Shown in pieces: positions 25,214 through 34,140 of a DNA stretch of 64,000 nucleotides (position 1 is its first letter; each line of letters begins with the position of its first letter). Made by a program: the position numbers and the translations under genes. A model generated the notes under the pieces. It saw only the letters and a list, made by a program, of their open reading frames with translations. It did no database searches and was not told where the DNA came from. The stretch is from Sorangium sp051521495. Its GTDB lineage: Bacteria > Myxococcota_A > Polyangia > Polyangiales > Polyangiaceae. The DNA lies in NCBI RefSeq assembly GCF_051521495.1, contig NZ_CP150355.1, positions 3,286,001 through 3,350,000 of the forward strand, read 5' to 3'.

Positions 25214-27637
25214 CTAGCTGACCACGAAGATGCCGTGTTTCCTGATCTCGGCCGCGACGCTCTGCAGGGTGAAGCTCCCGTTCTTGAGCTCGACGGTCTT
25301 CGTCGTGAACTTTGGACCCTGGATGGTGAGCTCCGGGCCGTTCTTCACGGACACCGTGGCGCCGAGCTTGAACTCCACGGCGCTGCTGAGATTGAACGAG
25401 AGCTTCTGGCCCATGACGAGCTCCTGGGTCCTGCTGCACGAGAGCGACTGCTTGCTCCCCACCGTGAGCTCCTGCGCGTTCGTCATCTTGAGCTCCGTCG
25501 TGCTCGCCAGCTTGATGTCGAGCGATTTGGAGACGTTGATCGACGTGAAGTTGCCGACCTTCATGTCGAGGGATTTGCCGACGGTCATCGACGTGGCGTT
25601 CGTGAGCTTGAAATCGTTCGTGGCGCCCGCCACGACCGAGAAGAAGGCGCCCAGCTTTGCATCGAACGAGCCGCCCACCACGGTCGACGAGCTGGCCCCG
25701 AACACGTGGGATCGCGCGCTTCCCTTCGTGGTGACGCTGTAGTCGCCGGTCCTGTCGATGTGGTGATTGGACTTGAGGATCTCCTTCTTGTCGCCCTCGG
25801 CCTCGAGCCACAGCTTGCCCTTCGCCGAGATCTCGACGTCGTTTCCGAGGGCCTTGACGACGACCTTGCCCGTGGTGGAGGTGATCGACACATCCCCCTT
25901 GGCCGTCTCGGTGAGCGTGCCCGCGACGGCGGTCGTCGCGATGTTGCCCGCGGTGGCGGTCGTCGTGATGTGGCCCGAGTCGGCCGTCGTCGTGATGTCG
26001 TTCACCACGTGGCTCGTCCAGCTCGCGCCGACCTCGAAGTCCATGTTCTGCCCGGCGTCGAGCAGGATCCTGCCGTCGGTCTTGCCGATGAACTCGTGCC
26101 CCTTGTTGGGCGACCCCATGCGCAGGTGCGTGTTCGCGTGCGGCGTCGAGAGCGTGATGCGCTGCGAACCGGCCTGGTCCTCGAGCTCGAGGCGGTTCCT
26201 GCCGCCGGTCTGGATGACGTTCTTCGTGTGGTTGCCGCTCGTCACCGGGCTCGGCGTGAGCACGTTGGGCACGACGCCGGAGATCACCGGCCGATCCGGG
26301 TCGCCGCCGAGGAAGCTCAGCACGACCTCGGTCCCCCGACGCAGCGGGAAGTGGAACCCTTCGACACCGCCGCCGTGCGGCTGCATCATGCGCACGTACG
26401 TGGAGCCGCTGCCGTCGCGCGGGCTCGCCTCGTCGAACTTGAGCTTGACGAGATAGCGCCCGTGCTCGTCGATCTGCGCGTACTCGCTCGACGCGGAGCC
26501 GTCGACGGTGCCGTTCTCGTAACCGTAGATGCGCGGCCACGCCGTCCTCGACTCCGCCCTGAACTGCGTTGTCGCCGGGATGGCCGAGACCTCGATGAAA
26601 TAGACCTCGTCGTGCTCGAGCCCGGCGAGCTCCTCGAAGTCGCCGTGCCCGGCGGACTGATTGCCGTGGTGGCGCAGCTCGACCGCGAGGTACTTCGCGT
26701 TGAACCGCGCGCGCGGGTGGTCCTCTAGCTCGAAGGTGTACCCCGAGCGCAGGTGGAGCCGCGCGCCGGCGGCCTGGTAGACAGCCTCCCGGGCGAGGTA
26801 CTCCTCGGCGCGCAGCTGGGCGAGCCGCTTGCCGGCGTCGGCGCTGAAGAAGCGCTCGCCGTAGAGGCTGATCTCCCCCGTGCCGTACTGGGACACCGGC
26901 GCCGCGCCGGCGAGGGGGAACTGCGGCCGGACATAGTCGTAGTCCTTGAGCTTCACCCGCGACGGCAGCGCCCCGTGCTGGCAGGAGAAGGTGCGGAACG
27001 AGGCCGAGGCGCTCCGGTCCTCGCCGGTCTGCGGGTGGTACCGGACCGGCGCGCCGAGCGGCTCGGCGGGGTAGCTCTTGTCGTCGCAGAGGACGAGCTT
27101 CTCGCCGTCCTCGGTGTGCTCGAAGTAATAAAAGATCCCCTCCCGCTCCATCCAGCGCGAGATGAAATCGAGGTCGCTCTCGCGGTACTGGCAGATGTGC
27201 TCCTCGGCCTCGTAGCTGCCGAGGTTGAGCTCGACGTCGCCGCCCGCGATGCCGTTCTCCTCGAGCACGAGCCTGATCACGTCGGGCACGCTCTTCTTCG
27301 TGAAGATGCGGCTGTGCTTCGACAGGGTGAGCCCCCAGAGCCGCGGCACCAGCACCGCGCGCAGCAGCGCGCGTCCGCCGAACTCGTGCAGCAGGTCGAC
27401 GCCCGCGAGCACGCCGGAGAACACGTAGGGCGGAATCGCGTCGTCCTGTCGATCGATCGAGAGCCGCGCCTTGGCCCCGACCATCTCCACAAAGTCCGTG
27501 TCATCGTCGCCTTCGCTCGGGATGGACAGGAAGACCTCGAACCTGTACGGACGCGAGATCGCCTCCACGCCGCGAAAGCCGACGACGCGCGCCGGGCCCT
27601 CCAGGATGCTCGAGGAGAACGTGATGAGGTCGCTCAT
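25214..27637 (-). CDS. vgrG: Type VI secretion spike protein VgrG
   Basis: 807 residues. The N-terminal gp27-like part (FRGVEAISRPYRFEVFLSIP, DLDFISRWMEREGIFYYFEH) is followed by the gp5-like OB domain (GGGVEGFHFPLRRGTEVVLS, then GGDPDRPVISGVVPN). From about residue 480 a repetitive beta-prism stretch follows (ITTTADSGHITTTATAGNI, then VSITSTTGKVVVKALGNDVE). The last 250 residues keep this beta pattern and end FVVS, with no recognisable toxin domain. The trimer forms the membrane-puncturing spike. No tss core genes are in the window, so this is an orphan cluster served by an apparatus encoded elsewhere. ATG 27637 has AGGAAGAG upstream. Confidence 0.93.
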   Translation of the reverse strand: MSDLITFSSSILEGPARVVGFRGVEAISRPYRFEVFLSIPSEGDDDTDFVEMVGAKARLSIDRQDDAIPPYVFSGVLAGVDLLHEFGGRALLRAVLVPRLWGLTLSKHSRIFTKKSVPDVIRLVLEENGIAGGDVELNLGSYEAEEHICQYRESDLDFISRWMEREGIFYYFEHTEDGEKLVLCDDKSYPAEPLGAPVRYHPQTGEDRSASASFRTFSCQHGALPSRVKLKDYDYVRPQFPLAGAAPVSQYGTGEISLYGERFFSADAGKRLAQLRAEEYLAREAVYQAAGARLHLRSGYTFELEDHPRARFNAKYLAVELRHHGNQSAGHGDFEELAGLEHDEVYFIEVSAIPATTQFRAESRTAWPRIYGYENGTVDGSASSEYAQIDEHGRYLVKLKFDEASPRDGSGSTYVRMMQPHGGGVEGFHFPLRRGTEVVLSFLGGDPDRPVISGVVPNVLTPSPVTSGNHTKNVIQTGGRNRLELEDQAGSQRITLSTPHANTHLRMGSPNKGHEFIGKTDGRILLDAGQNMDFEVGASWTSHVVNDITTTADSGHITTTATAGNIATTAVAGTLTETAKGDVSITSTTGKVVVKALGNDVEISAKGKLWLEAEGDKKEILKSNHHIDRTGDYSVTTKGSARSHVFGASSSTVVGGSFDAKLGAFFSVVAGATNDFKLTNATSMTVGKSLDMKVGNFTSINVSKSLDIKLASTTELKMTNAQELTVGSKQSLSCSRTQELVMGQKLSFNLSSAVEFKLGATVSVKNGPELTIQGPKFTTKTVELKNGSFTLQSVAAEIRKHGIFVVS

Positions 27638-27863
27638 GATCGTATCTCTTCCTATCAGCGGGGTGCAGGTCCGTGCGCTACGGGCTCATCCGCGTCGTCC
27701 GGCTCGCCGCGGCGTATTTCATATGCCCACTCACCTGCCCAGCGGCTGAGCCCGTATCCCACGAACCCGCGCCCCCCTGTAGAGCGCGAGGAGGTGAATG
27801 AATCCGCTTTGACCGTCCCGAGGCGGCCTGTCCTATGGAGTTAGACGAAAGAGGGCCAGGGAG

Positions 27864-30185
27864 TCAACCTTGTGAAGAAACGTTAATGTCCTCTTCGGGT
27901 GGTGGAATCTCGACGACGTCGCGCAGGATTGCGCCGCTCGACTTCGCGTTTGCGAGCTCGACTCCGTAGAGGTTGGCGCCCGCGAGGTCCGCTTCGCGCA
28001 GATCGGCGCCATCGACGTTGGCGCAGGGGAGCCTCGCTTCCTTGAGCTTCGCCGCGCGGAGGATGGCCCGAGCGAGGTTGGCGCTGACGAAGCTCGATCG
28101 CGAGATGTCCGCCTTGCTCCCGTTGACGTCGGCGAGGCTCGCCCGGTCGAAGACGGCCTCGATCAGGCGCGCCTGCCGCAGGTCGGCGCCGTCGAGCGCC
28201 GCGCCGTCGAAGCGCGCGTGCGAGCCTCTGGCCGAGGTGAGGTCGGCGTTCGTGAGGATCGCCGAGGAGAGCGCCGCGCGGTCGAGCGTGGCGCGGGAGA
28301 GATCGGCGCGCGTCAGGTCGGCCGCCTGGAAGCTCGCGCCGGTGAGATCCGCGCCGCTCAGGTTCGCCCGGGCGAGGCGCGCGGACGCGAAGTTGCACCG
28401 GGCGAGCGCCGCGCCGGCGAGGTTGAGGCGCTCGAGGGAGGCGCCGCTCCAGTCGATGCCCTCGAGCTCGGCGCCCGCGAGCTCGAGGTCGTAGAGCGGC
28501 TGGCCGCTCTTCAAGCGGGCGAGCACCGCCGCGCGCAGGCCGCGGGCCTCCGGCTCCGGCTCCGCAGCGGCCGGCGGGGGCGTCAGCTCCGCGACGACGG
28601 CGGCCTCGTCGAGGGCGGCGGGCGGCGGCTGCGTGCGTGGGGGCATCAGCGCCGCGACGGCGGCGGCCTCGTCGGGGGCGGCGGCCTCGTCGAGGGCGGC
28701 GGGCGGCGGCTGCGTGCGCGGGGGCGGCTGGTCGACCGCCGGGTGCGTCTCGTCGAGCCCGCCGAGCGGCGGCTGCACCGGTGCCGGCGGCTCGGGCAGA
28801 GAGGCCTCGGGCCCGGCATGGGCGAAGGGCATCGCGAACGGCACCGACCCCGGGGGAGGCTCGGGGCGCGGCGGCGGCTCAGGCGCCGGCAGGAAGGGCA
28901 GGGGAGGCGGCGAGAGCAGCGGCGCGACCTGCTGCGTGACGACGCTCCAGTGCGGCTCCTGGGGCTGCGAGAAGGGCAGGGGAGGCGGCGAGAGCCGCGG
29001 CGCGACCTGCTGCGTGACGACGCTCCAGTGCGGCTCCTGAGGCTGCGAGAAGGGCAGGGGAGGCGGCGAGAGCCGCGGCGCGACCTGCTGCGTGACGACG
29101 CTCCAGTGCCCCGCCGGGAGCGCCGCCCCTCCGGCGGCCGGCGCGCGCTCCGGCGCCGTGATCGCGAGAGAGCCCGCCGCCGGGGGCCACACGAGGGGGC
29201 GCCCCGCCAGCTCGACGCCCGCGACGACCCGCATCCGCGCCGGCACGTCGCCCGGCAGCAGCGCGATGTTCCCGCGCCAGATCAGCGAGCAGAGCAGGCG
29301 ATCCGCGTCGATGGTCAGCGTGTCGGCGACGAGCTCGATCGGCTGCCCGTGGTCGTCACCTCCCGGCCCGGATCGATGGAGCCGCGCGAGCCCGCGCGTC
29401 GACGGCAAACACGACTGGATCCTCGGACAGTGCGGGTGCAACCCCTCGAGGAGGATCCACTCGTCACCGCGGAAGAACTCGAGCTGCTGGTCCGCGGGCG
29501 CCGCGACGAAGTAGTGGAAGTCGAAGCTGTCCTCGAGCTCCGGAGCCGAGAGATCGGGCGCCCGATCCCGCGCGAGGAGCCCTCTCCTCGGAGCCCAGTG
29601 CCCCGCGACCGGCCCGACGCCCGCGGGCTTCGTGGGATCGGCCGGATCGACGATGTTCGGCAGCGCCGTCCCGGCGCCGACGCCCACCGGGTTCGCGTCG
29701 ACGTGCGGGCCGCCGTGAGCGCGCTCGTACGCGAGCGGCATGAGGCTGAACGGACGCGGCTCCGGGGCCTCTCGTGTCCGGTCGCCATAGACGTGGAGCA
29801 CCTTGTCGAGGACCCAGCGATCCTCGCGGAAGAGCGCGACCCGCACCGAGAGCGCCGTCGCGGTCGTCCCCGCTGGCGCGGCCGCGTGCCCGCGCACGAG
29901 GACCCCCGCGCACGGCAGGTAAGGAGCTGTCTCACATGCGTCCTCCAGGCTGCCCCAGCCGTCTCGGAGCCGGTCGGCGCGGATCAGGTCCGCCGGGGCG
30001 GCGAGCTCGGCGCCCCTGTCGTGGACGAGGGCAAACGTGGCCTTGACCACGACCGTGAGCCGCGCCGCGCCCTGAGCGCGCGCGCGCCAGAGGACGGTCC
30101 CGCAAGAGGCCGGTGTCAGGGCGATGATGGGGACAGGCCAGGACGATTGCACGGGCGTGATCTCGGCTGGCCCGCGCGCCTTCAC
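27864..30185 (-). CDS. DUF2169-pentapeptide protein with Pro-rich linker and triple internal repeat
   Basis: A 773-residue protein of the same general plan as the DUF2169 protein on the other side of vgrG. The DUF2169 domain fills about 1-340 (LTVVVKATFALVHDRGAELA, then FSLMPLAYERAHGGPHVD). Next come three 26-residue repeats containing HWSVVTQQVAPRLSPPPLPF, a 130-residue Pro/Ala linker and a C-terminal run of pentapeptide repeats from about 565 to 750 (ANLSGADLTGASFQAADLTR). The GTG start at 30185 is the first in frame, and a shorter start is possible. It is the first gene of the VgrG cluster, 226 bases upstream of vgrG. It is probably a second, different cargo adaptor. Confidence 0.8.
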   Translation of the reverse strand: MKARGPAEITPVQSSWPVPIIALTPASCGTVLWRARAQGAARLTVVVKATFALVHDRGAELAAPADLIRADRLRDGWGSLEDACETAPYLPCAGVLVRGHAAAPAGTTATALSVRVALFREDRWVLDKVLHVYGDRTREAPEPRPFSLMPLAYERAHGGPHVDANPVGVGAGTALPNIVDPADPTKPAGVGPVAGHWAPRRGLLARDRAPDLSAPELEDSFDFHYFVAAPADQQLEFFRGDEWILLEGLHPHCPRIQSCLPSTRGLARLHRSGPGGDDHGQPIELVADTLTIDADRLLCSLIWRGNIALLPGDVPARMRVVAGVELAGRPLVWPPAAGSLAITAPERAPAAGGAALPAGHWSVVTQQVAPRLSPPPLPFSQPQEPHWSVVTQQVAPRLSPPPLPFSQPQEPHWSVVTQQVAPLLSPPPLPFLPAPEPPPRPEPPPGSVPFAMPFAHAGPEASLPEPPAPVQPPLGGLDETHPAVDQPPPRTQPPPAALDEAAAPDEAAAVAALMPPRTQPPPAALDEAAVVAELTPPPAAAEPEPEARGLRAAVLARLKSGQPLYDLELAGAELEGIDWSGASLERLNLAGAALARCNFASARLARANLSGADLTGASFQAADLTRADLSRATLDRAALSSAILTNADLTSARGSHARFDGAALDGADLRQARLIEAVFDRASLADVNGSKADISRSSFVSANLARAILRAAKLKEARLPCANVDGADLREADLAGANLYGVELANAKSSGAILRDVVEIPPPEEDINVSSQG
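28893..29115. repeat. 78-bp tandem repeat, three copies, in frame
   Basis: Units begin at 28893, 28971 and 29049, each 78 bases, nearly identical at DNA level with a few base changes in the first copy. They encode 26 residues with core HWSVVTQQVAP, then SPPPLPF. Near identity implies recent amplification, and length being a multiple of three keeps the frame. Confidence 0.9.
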
Positions 30186-30542
30186 CGCCGCGGAGGGCTC
30201 TCAACGGACGATACGCGGCGCGTCGCTCGGGCGCAAGCGCGGGAGTCGGCGCTGACGCGTGTCGAGTCTGCTCAAGGGACCATGTCACTGTGAATATCTC
30301 CTGGCGAGCGTCGCATGGGGTGCGCTCTCCTTTCCTGTTTCCTGTCCCGCGCCGAGCCGTCGTCGGGCCATCTTCATGCCATGTCGCGTGCGCCCGTCCG
30401 CCGAGGAGCGCAGCTGGGTAGCGCTCCTGATGCGGTTTTGGTGATCGCCCTCCATGGTCGGTAAGCTCACGCAATTCAACGTTACCAGGGAGGGCTCCCG
30501 GGCCTCGTGACGAGGTCGGTGCCCAGAGGGAGGAGTTCAGGG
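30186..30542. promoter_or_regulatory. Divergent intergenic region between VgrG cluster and RiPP locus
   Basis: About 360 bases without a gene between two divergent units, which must hold promoters for both. The stretch 30270-30480 is visibly less GC-rich than its surroundings. No -35/-10 pair, operator or hairpin stood out enough to place. The ribosome site AGGAG at 30531-30535 serves the small gene at 30543. Confidence 0.5.
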
Positions 30543-30794
30543 ATGAGCATGGACAGCGAGCAGTCCTCAGAAGACGTCGACGCGCCGCACGACAGCGGCT
30601 CGGTGACCCTCGAACTCGCCGCGATGAGCCTCACCGAGGAGCAGCTGGCGAGCATCCAGAACGAGGCGGTTCGATCGGCCATCCGGTCGGTGACCGAGCT
30701 GCGCCAGGGCCGGAGATCCTGCGATTCGCTCACGCTCAGCGAGTGGGTGGATTTCGCCTCTGCGCCTGCGCCTGCGCCGGCGCGCCGCGCGTAG
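30543..30794 (+). CDS. Putative RiPP precursor peptide for the adjacent radical SAM enzyme
   Basis: An 83-residue protein preceded by GGGAGGAG 8 bases before ATG. The first 55 residues are acidic and helix-prone like a leader (LAAMSLTEEQLASIQNEAV). The C-terminal 20 residues are a different region, SEWVDFASAPAPAPARRA. This holds W-V-D and F-A-S triplets of the type joined into three-residue cyclophanes by XyeB/FxsB/GrrM-like radical SAM enzymes. The F-x-S also recalls the FxSxx ending of FxsA precursors. The radical SAM/SPASM gene starts 59 bases downstream. Precursor status is inferred from size, position and composition; no family match was made. It could instead be a small partner protein. 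Confidence 0.6.
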   Translation: MSMDSEQSSEDVDAPHDSGSVTLELAAMSLTEEQLASIQNEAVRSAIRSVTELRQGRRSCDSLTLSEWVDFASAPAPAPARRA

Positions 30795-30853
30795 CGGGAG
30801 AGCGCAGCGGGCGAGTCCGTCCTCTGCCGACCACGTCGAGGAGAAGCGCCGCC

Positions 30854-32050
30854 ATGGTACCCATCACCAGGCTGACCGTCGCGAGAGAGCCCGAGCACGC
30901 CGTCCCCATCTCGACCTACGTCGTCAAGCTGGTGAGCCGCTGCAATCTCAATTGCAGCTATTGCTACATGTACAACCTGGCGGACCGGACGTACGTGGAC
31001 CAGCCGGCGATCATGCGCGAGGAGGTCACGGCGGCGCTGTGTCGGCGCATCCTCTCGCACGCCGCCCGGCACCGCATCGGCGGCGTTCACATGATCGCGC
31101 ACGGCGGAGAGCCCCTGCTCCTCGGGAGGGAACGCTTCCGCGCGTGGGTCGAGCGGGTCAGGGGCGCGCTCGACGAGGGCGGCGTGTCATCGTGCTTCAC
31201 CGTCCAGTCGAACGGCACCCTGATCGACGACGGATGGATCGAGCTCCTCGCCGAGCTCTCCGTGCGCGTGGGCATCAGCATCGATGGCCCGAAGCGGTTC
31301 CACGATCGCCACCGCGTCGACCATCAGGGCCGTGGCTCGTTCGACGACGTGGTGACGGCGATCCGGCGCCTCCAAGCCCACCGGCTGGGTCCCGGGATCT
31401 TCGCCAACCTGATCGCCGTCGTCAACACGGATATCCCGCCGCGGGAGATGTTCGATCTGTGGCAGCTCCTGGACGTCCCGGGCCTGGATATCAACCTCCC
31501 TCACGCCAACCACGCGCACGCGCCGCCCGCGGGCGCCACGTCGTACGGCGACTGGATGATCGAGTTCTTCGATCTCTGGTTCGAGCAGAACCGGCCGGAT
31601 CGCCACGTGCGGTACTTCGAGAACATCCTGCGCCTGCTCTTCGGGCACCCGATGAGCACCGACAATATCGGTGGAAAGCCCGTGGGCGTGGTCATCGTCG
31701 AGACCGACGGCGGCATCGAGCCGACGGACGCCTTCAAGTGCTGCGAGCACGGCATCACCAAGCTCGGCGTCAGCGTGCTGCGCAACGAGATCGACGACGT
31801 GTACCGGTCCTCGATCGTGCGCACGATGCTGGGCGGCGTCTCCGAGCTCTGCGCGCAGTGCCGCGCCTGCGAGCTGCGCGACGTGTGCGGCGGCGGGTAC
31901 ATGCCGCACCGCTTCAGCCGCGAGCGGCGGTTCGACAACCCCTCCGTGTACTGCCCCGACCTGCTGAGGCTCATCCGTCACATCCGGGCGCGCGTCATCG
32001 CGTCGCTGCCCCCCGATCTGCTCGCCGTCGGGAGCGCCTCATCGCGGTGA
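30854..32050 (+). CDS. Radical SAM/SPASM peptide-modifying enzyme (FxsB/GrrM-like)
   Basis: 398 residues. The CxxxCxxC cluster motif is C30, C34 and C37 (SRCNLNCSYCYMYN), followed by the SAM-binding GGEPLL near 88. The C-terminal SPASM-type region has CCEHG, CAQCRACELRDVCGGGY and a final NPSVYCPDL, giving enough cysteines for auxiliary Fe-S clusters. GGGYMPHRFSRERRFDNPSV matches the tail of enzymes that form cyclophane cross-links in FxsA/GrrA-type peptides. ATG 30854 lies 59 bases after the putative precursor. The expected reaction is C-C cross-linking between an aromatic ring and a nearby beta-carbon in the precursor. No protease or exporter gene is next to it. Confidence 0.82.
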   Translation: MVPITRLTVAREPEHAVPISTYVVKLVSRCNLNCSYCYMYNLADRTYVDQPAIMREEVTAALCRRILSHAARHRIGGVHMIAHGGEPLLLGRERFRAWVERVRGALDEGGVSSCFTVQSNGTLIDDGWIELLAELSVRVGISIDGPKRFHDRHRVDHQGRGSFDDVVTAIRRLQAHRLGPGIFANLIAVVNTDIPPREMFDLWQLLDVPGLDINLPHANHAHAPPAGATSYGDWMIEFFDLWFEQNRPDRHVRYFENILRLLFGHPMSTDNIGGKPVGVVIVETDGGIEPTDAFKCCEHGITKLGVSVLRNEIDDVYRSSIVRTMLGGVSELCAQCRACELRDVCGGGYMPHRFSRERRFDNPSVYCPDLLRLIRHIRARVIASLPPDLLAVGSASSR

Positions 32051-32060
32051 GGCGCCGGGG

Positions 32061-33209
32061 TCAGTCGAACTCGGATCCGGGCTCGATCTTCTCCGAGGCC
32101 TCCAGGTAATTCAGCGGCGAGTGGTCGCTCCAGGAGGCGCACGGGCGGAGCCACCTGAAGAGCGGACGCTGGAGGTATGAGACCTGTTCGATGAATACCG
32201 CCCACAGGCCGAGCGGCATGTACCACCACGGGGCTTGTGTCGCCGCCTTCCTCCGGATGACCCAGCGGCTGTCCCTCGCCGTGTATTCCCGACCGAAATG
32301 TTCGAAGCGCCCAGAGATGCCTGGCGGCAGGCGCGGCACGACGTCTTTGCGGTAGACGTACCGGAAGAGCTTGTGTTCGAATTTCTGCCCGACCGTGCGG
32401 GCGAACGTCCTGTCGCCGACCATCGGCTGCCCGAAGGTGTACACGCCGCGGAGCAGTCTCCGGAATCGCTTGTACTCACCTCTCGTGTAGAGTTGCGCCG
32501 CAGTGAGGACGGCCAGCGCGCCGCCCAGGCTGTGACCCGTGATATAGAGCCCCTCCAGCGCGGAGAGGCGCTCCTCGTCGGGCTCGCTCTGCGCCCTGCG
32601 ATGAGACCCGGCAGCTCGGCCCGCAGGGCCTGGCGGAGCACACGGGCTGGTGCGCTCGATGTCGCGAAAAATGCGGCAAAGAGGGGTGCCCTTGAGCACG
32701 CTGTCGAGGCAGAATCTGAGCTGCGACCACACCGACGAGCTGGCGCGATAGAAGCCGCGATGTACACGTCCGCCGGAGCTGAATTCGCTCATCCGGGCGT
32801 TCAGGCTCATCACCCATGTGAAGGTGCTCGTCGGCAATGTCCCCCGGAAGCAGAGGATCGCCAGCCGCCCGTCTCTGCTCTGTGCGAGATACGCGTACGG
32901 GGACACGAAGAGCGCTTGGTTCTCGAACGTGATGTGGATGCACTCGCAATCGATGTCATGCTGCTTCAGCATCGCTTGGAACGAGTGGATGTCCGAGTAC
33001 GCCCACATCGATGCCCTGGCGAGCAACGTCGTGATCTCCGGGTCGGAGCGCCCTTCCTCCATGCTCACCATGCGATCGATCAATCGTCGCTTGCCCCCGC
33101 TCTTCGCGCTCTCTTGCCGCTTCGCGGCGACGGCCGCCCCCTCCGACACCGGCGATGCCTCGTCCGGATCAAGAACACCGGGATCTGGCGCAGGATTCTG
33201 GAACTTCAT
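32061..33209 (-). CDS. Class 3 lipase-family alpha/beta hydrolase
   Basis: 382 residues from ATG 33209, with GGAGGGG 6 bases upstream. The nucleophile elbow GHSLGG is near 225 in YITGHSLGGALAVLTAAQLY. The strand LAILCFRGTLPTS carries the oxyanion region, and YTFGQPMVGD with RYVYRKDVVPRLPP holds the likely catalytic Asp, as in lipase class 3 (Rhizomucor type). The N-terminal 60 residues are charged and lack a signal peptide. A 30-residue insert (SPCAPPGPAGRAAGSHRRAQ) precedes the elbow. It should cleave glycerides or phospholipids. It converges with the radical SAM gene, only 10 bases between their stops. Confidence 0.88.
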   Translation of the reverse strand: MKFQNPAPDPGVLDPDEASPVSEGAAVAAKRQESAKSGGKRRLIDRMVSMEEGRSDPEITTLLARASMWAYSDIHSFQAMLKQHDIDCECIHITFENQALFVSPYAYLAQSRDGRLAILCFRGTLPTSTFTWVMSLNARMSEFSSGGRVHRGFYRASSSVWSQLRFCLDSVLKGTPLCRIFRDIERTSPCAPPGPAGRAAGSHRRAQSEPDEERLSALEGLYITGHSLGGALAVLTAAQLYTRGEYKRFRRLLRGVYTFGQPMVGDRTFARTVGQKFEHKLFRYVYRKDVVPRLPPGISGRFEHFGREYTARDSRWVIRRKAATQAPWWYMPLGLWAVFIEQVSYLQRPLFRWLRPCASWSDHSPLNYLEASEKIEPGSEFD

Positions 33210-33575
33210 GGTCGCCCCTCCGTGCATCGTGCCAGGCCACGCGGCCCCGTGCCCGCGCGGGGCTGCTGCGGCCATCACGCGCCGGCCGCCGCGGCGCTGA
33301 CGTCGCCTCGGCTCCCGCGCGGTCATCGGAGCGCCCGTCTCCTCCTCGTGCTTCGTAGGACCCAATTCGCGCCGAGGCAACGGGTCGGTAGGCTCCTCGC
33401 GTGCGGTGGCGCGCGGGGAGGAGAGGAGCGGATACCGGCTCAGCTCACTCTTACAAGCCGTCCGCTGACTCCAGGCGCGGCGCGGTCGCTCATGACGGGG
33501 GCGTGCGCGTCCGGGCGTGCGCGCGGGCGCCGTGCTACAATGTCGGCTTACCCTACCGTCGAAGGAGAGCGCGCC
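33210..33575. other. Intergenic region, divergent promoters
   Basis: About 365 bases between the lipase and a hypothetical gene on the other strand. No gene, hairpin or clear promoter box was recognised. The ribosome site AAGGAGAG at 33562-33569 serves the gene at 33576. Confidence 0.5.
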
Positions 33576-34085
33576 ATGACAAACGCGTCCGTTCAAGCCC
33601 TCGCCGATGCGATGGATCTCGGTTCGTTGCTGCAGGTGGTCCGGGATCGACATGGCGAGTTCGATCTCCTCGCCCACTGGACGCAGGGCGAGTTCCACCA
33701 CGACGTGGTCCTCCGGGTGCACCGCTTCGCGCCGCTGCCGGCGCCGGTGCTGGTCGTGAGCACGAACTGCAACGGCGGCGTGAAAGAGGTGCTCTGCTTC
33801 GGCGATGTCCCGGATCGCTATGCCCTCTGGCACCATCGCTGCCCCGACGTGCCCGAGTTCTCGGGCGAGCTGCCGACCATCGCCGCGCAGGCGCGGACGC
33901 CGCACTACTTCGACCCGTGCGAGCTGCTAACGGCCGACGCGCGCAGCGAGCTGCGCCCCGAGTTCCGCGAGCGCGACGTGGGAGGCGGCTGGCGCCAGCG
34001 GTGCGGGCAGCCAGGCTCGGCGCTCGACGCCGCGGGCGAGCCCGGAGGAGCGCGCGACTCGGCGCCAGGGGAGACGTGCGCGTGA
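33576..34085 (+). CDS. Hypothetical protein
   Basis: 169 residues with a strong ribosome site (AAGGAGAG, 6 bases before ATG), so translation is well supported. The first 115 residues look like a compact alpha/beta domain (LLQVVRDRHGEFDLLAHWTQ, VLVVSTNCNGGVKEVLCFGD, DRYALWHHRCPDV). The last 40 are Gly/Ala rich and disordered. There is no signal peptide or membrane segment. No family is recognised. The cysteines and His-rich WHHRCP suggest possible metal binding, but that is weak. Confidence 0.7.
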   Translation: MTNASVQALADAMDLGSLLQVVRDRHGEFDLLAHWTQGEFHHDVVLRVHRFAPLPAPVLVVSTNCNGGVKEVLCFGDVPDRYALWHHRCPDVPEFSGELPTIAAQARTPHYFDPCELLTADARSELRPEFRERDVGGGWRQRCGQPGSALDAAGEPGGARDSAPGETCA

Positions 34086-34140
34086 TGATGACGTGCCGGT
34101 GATCCCCGCCGCGCCGCTCGTCCGCGGCGGGTGAGGTCGC

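Noticed and set aside
19095..28700. Very long plus-strand open frames opposite the VgrG cluster (more than 1000 codons each)
   Set aside because: They are antisense shadows produced by GC-rich third positions. Composition is Arg/Ala/Gly-heavy, there is no ribosome site, and every stretch lies over a minus-strand gene with clear domains.
28893..29115. CRISPR-like repeat array
   Set aside because: Repeats are directly adjacent without unique spacers and code in frame. The same holds for 4425-4467, 39514-39640 and 54877-54965.
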